NCBI GenBank assembly: GCA_002779235.1
Contig: PEXD01000058.1
Location: 648-12,909, forward strand
DNA length: 12,262 nt
Origin: Candidatus Woesearchaeota archaeon CG07_land_8_20_14_0_80_44_23
Lineage (GTDB): Archaea > Nanobdellota > Nanobdellia > Woesearchaeales > 0-14-0-80-44-23
Direction of reading: 5' to 3'
Below the pieces are notes generated by a model. It saw nothing but the letters and a program-made list of their open reading frames with translations. It was not told the origin of the DNA and ran no database searches. Position numbers and translations under genes: made by a program. This document shows positions 6,161 to 11,087 of the stretch, piece after piece; the stretch's first letter is position 1; each line of letters starts with the position of its first letter.

Positions 6161-7912
6161 TTATGCCCTGCGCTTGACTGAAGCCAATCTTATGTCTGTC
6201 TTCAGCTCCATTATTCTGTAGGCACGCTCACGCTTTTCCTGCTCAGAAATCCTGGGGTTTGAGTTTTCCATCTCAAGCTGGCAAGCAATCGAGCTTGCCT
6301 CTTCAATCCTTCCTGCCTCTGCAAGCGCTGACGCCTCTCTCAAAGCTGAATCAAACTCAGGATGAGTTATTGGAGATTCCTGCTTTATGAAGCCCGGAAC
6401 ATTCACTGAAGTGGAAGGGGGCTCTGCTGGCATTTCTTTCTTCAGCTCGTGCTTGACATAGAGCTCAAAGCGCTCCTCTTCAAGGCGGTTCTTCTCCTCA
6501 AGCAGGCGGTACTGTATGTCCATCAGCTGCGCCTTCCTTGATTCAAGCTCCGCTTCCTTCTGCGCGACAGCAATCTCCCTCTCGCGTATCTCCTGTTTTG
6601 CCTTCTCTAGCCCAGGTCCCTTTTTCTCGTATTGCTCGTTTATCTTTTGGAGTTTTGCATCTGTCTTTTCCAGCTTCCTCGCTGTCTCTGAATACTCCTT
6701 CCTCAGCTTTGGCAGCTCCTTCTTCAGTTCATTGAGGTCATTTGAGTTTATCTTGAAGTTTTCTATCTCCTTTTTCCTGAGTGCAATTATCCTTTCCTGC
6801 TCTGCAAGCTCTTTCCTGCTGTCTGCAATCCTTCTTTCCCTGTCTTTTATGTCCGCCTGCATCCTTTGCAGTGATTTCAGCTTGTCTTCAAGCATCTTCC
6901 TGCTCTTCTCTATCTTTTTCTGCCCTGCCACAATCTCCCTGAGCTTTTCTGAGAGCTCCTTGCTCCTGGCCTTGACATAACTCCTGTTCTTCAGGAGCTC
7001 CTGCACGCTTTCAGAGATTTCCTGGCTTTTCTCCTCAAGCTCCTCATTTAGGGTTTCAAGCTCCGCCTTCTCTTTCGGAAAGGGCTCCTCCTTTCCTGGC
7101 GGGAGCGGACCGACTATCCTCATTGACTCCTGCAACTGCTTTTCCATCTCTGTCTGCTCTGATACCTTTTCCTGGTTCGCCGGCTCAGGAACTTTTTTCT
7201 TTTCAGCGCTCTTTCTGAAAATTCCAAAAAGCCCCTTTGGCTTTTCCTCTGCTTTCCTGGGAAGCAGTTCCTCCTTGGGCATGTATTTCTCGTAATCCTC
7301 AACTGGCCGGAGGTCTATCTCCTCCTCGACTGCCTTCTGTGCCTTGGCTTCTTCCTCGCTCTTTCTCATCTCTTCTTCATTTCTTACATCCTTTCCATAG
7401 AGCACCCTTATTGCATCCACCTTTGTCTTTGCTGTCCTGAGCTTTGCTGCGAGCTCTCTGTTTTCCAGGGCATTCTCAACCCAGTCGGCAAACTCGTTTG
7501 TCTTTGAGGTGTGGTATGCGAATGTGTCATCATCCATATACTTTATATAATGGACAAGGTCGTCAAAGTCCTTTATCTTGTCCCCTGTCTTGAGAATTAG
7601 GCAGTATTTTATCCCCCCGGGATGCGCCTGCTTTGTGTGCAGCTTCAATGCCTTGGCATTCTTGAACTCGGCATTGCAGATACTGCAGGTGAATTCTGAT
7701 TTCTTTTTCTCAGGGGGCTTTTCAGAAGGCATTTCCTCTAGAGGCGCGAAGGTTTCAGGCGGCAGCTCCTTCGGCTGTTCCTTCCCGCTTGCCTTCTTTC
7801 CAAAAAATGAGCCAAAGAATCCTTTTTTTTCTTCCTGTTTCGCGCTCAGCCCCCCTGGGAGCGGAGGCAGTTCTAAGTCAGAGCCCAAGTTGTCCTTGCC
7901 TATATCTGCCAC
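6161..7912 (-). CDS. C2H2 zinc finger, DUF5752-like domain and long coiled coil, unknown function
   Basis: A 583-residue protein. Residues 76-97 are a classical C2H2 finger, C-x2-C-x12-H-x4-H (Cys76, Cys79, His92, His97), uncommon in archaea. Directly after it, residues about 105-175 (FDDLVHYIKYMDDDTFAYH, then NEFADWVENALENRELA) resemble the small helical DUF5752 domain, which I assign from memory. Two glycine/phenylalanine-rich basic motifs, GFFGSFFGKK (31-40) and GLFGIFRK (227-234), flank this part. A highly charged coiled coil runs from about 283 to 490, and a helical tail with a TPR-like feel (519-550, ALREASALAEAGRIEEASSI) ends the protein. The GTG start at 7912 is fixed by GAGGTG 5 nt upstream. 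There is no signal peptide or membrane helix, so it is cytoplasmic or peripheral. A structural or scaffold role is my guess. Confidence 0.8.
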   Translation of the reverse strand: MADIGKDNLGSDLELPPLPGGLSAKQEEKKGFFGSFFGKKASGKEQPKELPPETFAPLEEMPSEKPPEKKKSEFTCSICNAEFKNAKALKLHTKQAHPGGIKYCLILKTGDKIKDFDDLVHYIKYMDDDTFAYHTSKTNEFADWVENALENRELAAKLRTAKTKVDAIRVLYGKDVRNEEEMRKSEEEAKAQKAVEEEIDLRPVEDYEKYMPKEELLPRKAEEKPKGLFGIFRKSAEKKKVPEPANQEKVSEQTEMEKQLQESMRIVGPLPPGKEEPFPKEKAELETLNEELEEKSQEISESVQELLKNRSYVKARSKELSEKLREIVAGQKKIEKSRKMLEDKLKSLQRMQADIKDRERRIADSRKELAEQERIIALRKKEIENFKINSNDLNELKKELPKLRKEYSETARKLEKTDAKLQKINEQYEKKGPGLEKAKQEIREREIAVAQKEAELESRKAQLMDIQYRLLEEKNRLEEERFELYVKHELKKEMPAEPPSTSVNVPGFIKQESPITHPEFDSALREASALAEAGRIEEASSIACQLEMENSNPRISEQEKRERAYRIMELKTDIRLASVKRRA

Positions 7913-7954
7913 TCTTTCACCTCTTTTTTCCTCGTCATTACCTTATCGCGCCCT

Positions 7955-7966
7955 TTTTATATACTT
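7955..7966 (-). promoter_or_regulatory. TATA box and SD of the zinc-finger/coiled-coil gene
   Basis: The minus strand reads GTATATAAAAAG, a strong TATA box, predicting a start near 7931. The roughly 19-nt leader contains GAGGTG (minus strand, about 7918-7923), which selects the GTG start at 7912. Confidence 0.6.
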
Positions 7967-8015
7967 TTGTTATTATTTCAAAATGAAAACAAATTATGGG
8001 AATAAATCCTGTCGT

Positions 8016-8044
8016 CGCGATATCAATTTTACATCAATTTCGCG
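8016..8044. repeat. Small inverted repeat enclosing a direct repeat
   Basis: CGCGA (8016-8020) and TCGCG (8040-8044) are reverse complements, and the loop between them contains ATCAATTT twice (8022-8029 and 8033-8040). It abuts the larger structured element on its left and may be part of the same unit. Confidence 0.45.
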
Positions 8045-8047
8045 GTC

Positions 8048-8121
8048 GTGCGGCTTTATGCAAAGAAATGCAAGAGCATTTCTTGTACACAAAATCTCGC
8101 AGAGATTTTGTTGTGCCGCAC
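8048..8121. ncRNA. Cluster of nested inverted repeats folding as a three-way junction; candidate structured RNA
   Basis: Three perfect stems nest here. The outer stem pairs GTGCGGC (8048-8054) with GCCGCAC (8115-8121), 7 bp. Inside it, hairpin A pairs AAGAAATGC (8063-8071) with GCATTTCTT (8076-8084) over a 4-nt loop. Hairpin B pairs ACAAAATCTC (8089-8098) with GAGATTTTGT (8102-8111) over the loop GCA and can gain two more pairs past a bulged T. Local GC is high for an intergenic region here. It sits upstream of both divergent promoters, so it is either an independent small RNA, a long leader of the minus-strand gene transcribed from the TATA-like region at 8162-8172, or the remains of a dispersed repeat. 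It is not a tRNA: there is no D-loop GG and no T-loop. The strand is undetermined. Confidence 0.45.
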
Positions 8122-8131
8122 CTTGCGTGTT

Positions 8132-8144
8132 AACCGAGCGTAAC
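8132..8144 (-). repeat. 13-bp motif shared with 11022-11034
   Basis: Read on the minus strand this is GTTACGCTCGGTT, identical to the plus-strand sequence at 11022-11034. In both places an AAAATC...TTTT inverted or near-inverted segment with a GCG core follows about 16-22 nt downstream, so the two loci may be diverged copies of one element. Confidence 0.45.
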
Positions 8145-8161
8145 CAGTTAAAACCAAAACC

Positions 8162-8172
8162 TTTTTTAATAA
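8162..8172 (+). promoter_or_regulatory. Promoter of the zinc-ribbon/aEF1B operon
   Basis: TTTTTTAATAA preceded by the BRE-like AAAACC predicts transcription from about 8195, giving a 25-nt leader with the SD AGGAGG (8209-8214), 5 nt before the ATG at 8220. The AT core could also fire on the minus strand towards the structured element. Confidence 0.55.
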
Positions 8173-8219
8173 GTTACCAATCTGCTCATAAGCTTTTGCT
8201 AAAAATCAGGAGGAATAAA

Positions 8220-8393
8220 ATGGCTGAAGAACTCGTTTGCATTTCATGTAAAAAGAAGATAACCAACAAGCCGGGCGCCACAAGGTTCCTGTGCCCATCA
8301 TGCGGAAAGTATGAGCTAATCAGGTGCAGGGACTGCAGGATAAGGGGAGTAAAGTATACCTGCCCATTATGCGGATTTGTGGGCCCGAATTAG
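8220..8393 (+). CDS. Small zinc-ribbon RNA-binding protein (HVO_2753/COG2888 type)
   Basis: A 57-residue protein with four C-x2-C knuckles: Cys7/10 (CISC), Cys25/28 (CPSC), Cys36/39 (CRDC) and Cys48/51 (CPLC), enough for two zinc ribbons. This is the pattern of the short archaeal DUF1610/COG2888 proteins, predicted to bind RNA with a role in translation and typically placed next to the gene for elongation factor 1-beta, as here. It starts at an ATG with a near-perfect AGGAGG Shine-Dalgarno. The downstream gene begins 9 bp after the stop, so the two should be co-transcribed. An in-frame extension far upstream would run through the structured element and the antisense strand of the finger gene and is not real. 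Confidence 0.9.
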   Translation: MAEELVCISCKKKITNKPGATRFLCPSCGKYELIRCRDCRIRGVKYTCPLCGFVGPN

Positions 8394-8402
8394 GTAGTGA
8401 AA

Positions 8403-8678
8403 ATGGCAACGGTCTACATCACGATGAAGCTCATGCCCGAAAACCCGGACGTGAACCTGGAGCACATTGAGAAGCTTGCCAGGGAAAAAATAGAGTCCCA
8501 TGGCATAAAGGTGCATTCTGCTGAAAAGGTGCCCATAGCATTCGGGCTTGTCTCAATTCAGATAATAATGATGGCAGACGAGCAGAAGGGAAGCACCGAT
8601 TTGCTTGAGTTTGAGCTCTCAAAGATTCCCGGCGTCGAGTCAGTCCAGGTTATTGACGTCAGAAGAGGAATCGGATAA
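8403..8678 (+). CDS. ef1b: Translation elongation factor 1-beta (aEF1B)
   Basis: A 91-residue protein of the usual archaeal size. The factor exchanges GDP for GTP on aEF1A so that it can reload aminoacyl-tRNA. The sequence begins MATVYITMKLMPENPDV, has the conserved helix NLEHIEKLAREKI, then KVPIAFGLVSIQIIMMADEQKG and a C-terminal GVESVQVIDVRRGIG, all as in the ferredoxin-like aEF1B fold. ATG at 8403 is preferred; an in-frame GTG at 8397 would add only two residues. It is the second gene of the pair with the zinc-ribbon protein. Its stop is 9 bp from that of the convergent Lrp-type gene. Confidence 0.93.
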   Translation: MATVYITMKLMPENPDVNLEHIEKLAREKIESHGIKVHSAEKVPIAFGLVSIQIIMMADEQKGSTDLLEFELSKIPGVESVQVIDVRRGIG

Positions 8679-8687
8679 ATTTCATCA

Positions 8688-9182
8688 TTAAATTTCAAAT
8701 TCTTCCACTTTATGACTTTCTGTTATAATATTGACTTTCCAATCTACTATTATGTCTGAGAACTTAGTTCTAATCTCTTTGGAAAATTTTGCAAGATCAG
8801 AAGAACTCTTTGCAATAATAACAATCTCAACATCAAAGTCTCCTGCAATCGAATTTAGAACAATAACTTTAGGATATTTTTTCAGATAATTAATAAAACT
8901 GTTCAGGCTTTCTTCCGATAAATTTTGTAATTTTACTAAAACACCCGCTTTTAAAGAATAACCTAATCTCTTATAACTTCTTAATATTGTAAAACCTGTT
9001 ATAACGCCAGAATCAACCAATCTTTTTATTCTCATTCTTGTGCCATCAACAGACATTCTAATCTCTTTTGCTATGTTTACAAGAGTTTCACGGCTATTTT
9101 TAGCCAAGATTGTCAGAATTTTCCTATCTTTCTCGTCAATCTGACTTAAACTTTCTTGTTCATCCAGCTTTTTTGCTGCCAT
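8688..9182 (-). CDS. Lrp/AsnC-family transcriptional regulator
   Basis: A 164-residue protein. Residues 15-65 (IDEKDRKILTILAKNSR, then LVNIAKEIRMSVDGTRMRI and RLVDSGVITGFTI) are the AsnC-type helix-turn-helix. Residues about 75-152 (YSLKAGVLVKLQN, KYPKVIVLNSIAGDFDVEI) are the ligand-binding RAM domain with the typical G-D-F/Y-D motif at 114-117. Such proteins form dimers and octamers and sense amino acids or other small molecules. The start at 9182 is chosen because a TATA element lies 27 nt upstream; the frame stays open to 9272, but that extension would cross the promoter and the palindrome. A 19-bp palindrome (9215-9233) just upstream suggests autoregulation and control of the divergent gene at 9295. 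Codon use is AT-rich compared with aEF1B. Confidence 0.88.
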   Translation of the reverse strand: MAAKKLDEQESLSQIDEKDRKILTILAKNSRETLVNIAKEIRMSVDGTRMRIKRLVDSGVITGFTILRSYKRLGYSLKAGVLVKLQNLSEESLNSFINYLKKYPKVIVLNSIAGDFDVEIVIIAKSSSDLAKFSKEIRTKFSDIIVDWKVNIITESHKVEEFEI

Positions 9183-9202
9183 AATTCCAGCTATTTCTTG
9201 TA

Positions 9203-9213
9203 TACTTATAAAT
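9203..9213 (-). promoter_or_regulatory. TATA box of the Lrp-type gene (leaderless)
   Basis: ATTTATAAGTA on the minus strand is centred about 26-27 nt before the ATG at 9182. It directly abuts the 9215-9233 palindrome, so a protein bound there would overlap the BRE/TATA region. Confidence 0.55.
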
Positions 9214-9214
9214 C

Positions 9215-9233
9215 TATCGTAATATTTACGATA
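9215..9233. promoter_or_regulatory. 19-bp palindromic operator candidate between divergent promoters
   Basis: TATCGTAA (9215-9222) and TTACGATA (9226-9233) are exact reverse complements around TAT. The element is wedged between the two divergent TATA boxes (9203-9213 minus, 9245-9256 plus). Lrp-family proteins commonly bind symmetric AT-rich sites in their own promoters, so this is the expected place for one. Binding is inferred. Confidence 0.6.
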
Positions 9234-9244
9234 AAATAGCAGAA

Positions 9245-9256
9245 AAATATAAATAT
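9245..9256 (+). promoter_or_regulatory. TATA box for the 9295 gene
   Basis: AAATATAAATAT predicts transcription from about 9277. The roughly 18-nt leader contains GGAAGGTGG (9281-9289), a clear Shine-Dalgarno that fixes the start at 9295 rather than the upstream in-frame codon at 9262. Confidence 0.5.
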
Positions 9257-9294
9257 TTCTTATGATATACACTATTCATCGGAAGGTGGTAAAA

Positions 9295-9960
9295 ATGGGA
9301 AGAAAAAAAATAGTCATATGTGAATATGTAAATCCTGAAAAGAATGAATATATCCTTCGCGAAGAAAATCTTCCAGTTCTTCCAGTCATAAGCGAAGAGG
9401 CAATCGTACATGGAACGACAGAGGAACTACCACCAATAAATAGACTAGGTTTCTCTTTTAAAGACCAAATGGATATGGTGATGAAAAAATATGAATTCGC
9501 TCAAAACTTAATAAACCTTCTTTATTCTAGAGAAGTTGTCGAAGAGATGGTAAAGAGCTATATAAAAATTGAAAATAAAGTTAATGAAAATTTTCCATCT
9601 CTTCATCACTTGTATACTTATCAACAAAATGACATTATGAAAGAAGTTTATGAAAAGTACTTTTTTACATATCATTTATATTTATTCGTGCCGGGGTTCG
9701 GTATGTGGGAGAGTGGAAGAGTAAAACAAAAGTATCTACCACCCTCTGACGACGAAGACTACCCTGGGCAATTACAAGGATTTTGGTTAATAGGCAGGTA
9801 TTTTTCAATGAATCCAGAGTCATGTCTAAAAAAGATAGCACATCAAACAATATGTGGTACCACTTATTCGAGGCATTATAGTGTGCCATATCCCCCGATA
9901 TCAAAAGTAAAAGTGTCAGACTTAAATTTAAAATTAGAAGAATTAGTAGAAGAAGAATAG
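9295..9960 (+). CDS. Hypothetical protein divergent from the Lrp-type regulator
   Basis: I do not recognise this 221-residue protein. It begins MGRKKIVICEYVNPEKNEY, has no signal peptide or membrane helix, and is hydrophilic with scattered aromatic residues. The middle (about 55-125) is probably helical (DQMDMVMKKYEFAQNLINL, REVVEEMVKSYIKIENK). A Gly/Trp-containing segment (FVPGFGMWESGRVK) follows, and the C-terminal part has a Cys/His-containing stretch (CLKKIAHQTICG) and an acidic tail ending EELVEEE. No catalytic motif stands out. The close head-to-head arrangement with the Lrp gene and the shared palindrome make it the probable regulatory target. Its stop codon is the first three bases of a tRNA D-arm-like sequence (9958-9975), so the present C-terminus may be a junction. 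Confidence 0.65.
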   Translation: MGRKKIVICEYVNPEKNEYILREENLPVLPVISEEAIVHGTTEELPPINRLGFSFKDQMDMVMKKYEFAQNLINLLYSREVVEEMVKSYIKIENKVNENFPSLHHLYTYQQNDIMKEVYEKYFFTYHLYLFVPGFGMWESGRVKQKYLPPSDDEDYPGQLQGFWLIGRYFSMNPESCLKKIAHQTICGTTYSRHYSVPYPPISKVKVSDLNLKLEELVEEE

Positions 9961-9975
9961 CTCAGGAGGCAGAAC
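9958..9975 (+). other. tRNA D-arm-like fragment
   Basis: TAGCTCAGGAGGCAGAAC matches the tRNA positions 8-25 pattern TAGCTCAG-NN-GG-N-AGAGC with one difference. There is no matching anticodon stem, no T-arm (GGTTCRANNC) downstream and no acceptor partner, so it is not a working tRNA. It could be a leftover of a tRNA used as an integration site, or chance. Confidence 0.35.
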
Positions 9976-10051
9976 GCTTTGTAGATATTCGTTAAAATCT
10001 GATGTTATAGCAAATTTCGTTAATAATCGGAACTTTGTTTCCTTTGTAATG

Positions 10052-10077
10052 AGTGATTTGCTTATTAGGAAATCACT
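10052..10077. repeat. Stem-loop in the 9961-10176 intergenic region
   Basis: AGTGATTT (10052-10059) pairs with AAATCACT (10070-10077), 8 bp around a 10-nt loop that can add two inner pairs. It is far from the MazG promoter at 10145 and so is more likely a terminator or a spacer structure than an operator. Apart from this and the tRNA-like fragment I see nothing in the 215-bp spacer. Confidence 0.4.
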
Positions 10078-10144
10078 TTGCTAATGTTTTGATATACAAA
10101 TATTAAAGTTATTTCCTATAGTTGCAATTGAATTTAGGGCTAAC

Positions 10145-10153
10145 TATATAAAG
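10145..10153 (+). promoter_or_regulatory. TATA box and SD of the MazG-like gene
   Basis: TATATAAAG predicts transcription from about 10176. The short leader contains AGGTGAT, 5 nt before the ATG at 10186, which decides against the in-frame GTG at 10177. Confidence 0.55.
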
Positions 10154-10185
10154 GGCATATTCATTTTTATTTTTAGGTGATATTT

Positions 10186-10497
10186 ATGGAAATTAAAAAA
10201 GCACAAGATTTAGTTTATGAACATTTAGTTAAGATAGGTTACACAAAAAGTGAAACGACACCAGTACATGCTTTTTTACACTTGGTAGAAGAAATTGGGG
10301 AAGTTTCAAGGGCTCTATTGCATAAAGAAACCAAAAGAGGAAAATTTAGTAATAGTACTGATCCTGGAATCATTGAAGATGAAGTCGCAGACATATTTTG
10401 GCAAACCTTGAAACTTGCATCTTACCTAAAAATAGATCTTGATAAAGCATTTGTTGATAAATTAGAAAAAAATCGGAATAAATCCAAGACGCCCTAA
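10186..10497 (+). CDS. MazG-like nucleotide pyrophosphohydrolase
   Basis: A 103-residue, all-helical protein. LVEEIGEVSRAL carries the EExxE motif (Glu35, Glu36, Glu39) and EDEVADIFWQ carries the ExxD motif (Glu66, Asp69), together the metal-binding site of the MazG/all-alpha NTP pyrophosphatase superfamily. These enzymes hydrolyse (d)NTPs to monophosphates plus pyrophosphate and often remove damaged or excess nucleotides. The length fits single-domain members rather than the two-domain bacterial MazG. The substrate cannot be read from the sequence. The gene converges on a NUDIX hydrolase, another nucleotide-cleaning family, 36 bp away. It is AT-rich like its neighbours. Confidence 0.85.
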   Translation: MEIKKAQDLVYEHLVKIGYTKSETTPVHAFLHLVEEIGEVSRALLHKETKRGKFSNSTDPGIIEDEVADIFWQTLKLASYLKIDLDKAFVDKLEKNRNKSKTP

Positions 10498-10533
10498 ATT
10501 CAACTCTTCGGGATTTTTTGCTTCGCAGGCGCG
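10498..10533. terminator. Convergent intergenic gap with T-run
   Basis: The 36-bp gap between the MazG-like and NUDIX stops contains TTCGGGATTTTTTG (T-run 10514-10519), which would suit termination of the plus-strand transcript. On the minus strand a matching T-run lies at the end of the NUDIX coding region (10538-10543). The GC-rich patch GCTTCGCAGGCGCGC (10520-10534) resembles sequence upstream of the NUDIX gene. Confidence 0.35.
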
Positions 10534-10905
10534 CTATAAAAAATTTTTATGCTTCTGCAGAAATTCTTTGGTCGGTGGAAATAATTTTAGATTGAATATT
10601 TGATTTAATGTAAAATATTCACATTTTGAAATTTCCGATATGTCAGGTTTAATTTTTCCACTTTCATATTCTGTGAGCCACCAACCAGTTTCTATGTTAT
10701 CAACGTATGATGTTGCCAATTTTTTAATGATTTTAACTTCTATCCCGACCTCTTCAGAAACTTCTCTTTTAACAGTAGTTTCTTCATTCTCACCAGATTC
10801 TATTGTACCATGAACTAAGCCCCAGTATCCTTTATATGGTTTTTTCGATTGTTGAATCACTAAGTATTCTATGCCTTTCTTAATAACAACAGCTATTCCT
10901 TTCAT
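10534..10905 (-). CDS. NUDIX hydrolase
   Basis: A 123-residue protein with a perfect Nudix box, G-x5-E-x7-REV-x-EE-x-GI, at residues 33-55 (Gly33, Glu39, Arg47, Glu48, Glu51, Glu52, Gly54). The preceding GYWGLVHGTIESGE fits the usual entry to the box. The family cleaves nucleoside diphosphates linked to another moiety; the substrate here is unknown. The start at 10905 is chosen because a TATA box is centred 27 nt upstream with no Shine-Dalgarno, predicting leaderless transcription. The frame is open 20 codons further (to 10965), but that stretch encodes the promoter and CTTCG-rich repeat-like DNA. The gene faces the MazG-like gene tail to tail. Confidence 0.9.
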   Translation of the reverse strand: MKGIAVVIKKGIEYLVIQQSKKPYKGYWGLVHGTIESGENEETTVKREVSEEVGIEVKIIKKLATSYVDNIETGWWLTEYESGKIKPDISEISKCEYFTLNQIFNLKLFPPTKEFLQKHKNFL

Positions 10906-10926
10906 ATTTAATGGAGTATCAGTTAA

Positions 10927-10936
10927 GTATATAAAA
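10927..10936 (-). promoter_or_regulatory. TATA box of the NUDIX gene (leaderless)
   Basis: The minus strand reads TTTTATATAC, a strong TATA box about 27 nt before the ATG at 10905. Confidence 0.55.
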
Positions 10937-10937
10937 T

Positions 10938-11070
10938 GCGCACTTCGGAATGAACTCCTCGCCAAGCTTCGCTTAGCTCGTCCCTTACCAACGCTCAGAA
11001 GAACCTAACATTGATTTAGATGTTACGCTCGGTTGCACTTCGTTCTGTCCAAAATCGCGCTTCGCAGACT
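10938..11070. repeat. CTTCG-rich intergenic stretch with short repeats
   Basis: Between the NUDIX promoter and the trm1 stop, CTTCG occurs four times (ACTTCGG, GCTTCGCTTA, ACTTCGTTC, GCTTCGCAG). There is a 6-bp inverted repeat TAACAT/ATGTTA (11006-11011 and 11020-11025). GTTACGCTCGGTT at 11022-11034 repeats inversely at 8132-8144, and GCTTCGCAG (11059-11067) recurs at 10520-10528 beyond the other end of the NUDIX gene. It is unlike the AT-rich spacers elsewhere and may be a decayed dispersed repeat. No open frame or tRNA is supported here. Confidence 0.4.
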
Positions 11071-11087
11071 TTTCCAAATCACATATG

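Noticed and set aside
6516..6980. Plus-strand Ser/Leu/Phe-rich open frame opposite the coiled coil
   Set aside because: It is the mirror of Glu/Lys-rich coiled-coil codons, has no SD or promoter and low complexity.
8048..8121. The structured element as a tRNA (74 nt with a 7-bp closing stem)
   Set aside because: It has only two internal hairpins, no D-loop GG, no anticodon loop with a U33-like arrangement and no T-loop; hairpin B's 3-nt loop is incompatible with a tRNA arm.
7578..8393. A 271-codon plus-strand open frame ending with the zinc-ribbon protein
   Set aside because: It runs antisense through the N-terminal part of the finger/coiled-coil gene and through the intergenic inverted repeats. 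The real start at 8220 has a near-perfect Shine-Dalgarno.
10906..10965. N-terminal extension of the NUDIX protein
   Set aside because: The extra 20 codons cover the TATA box and CTTCG-rich DNA; the Nudix fold begins properly at the ATG at 10905.
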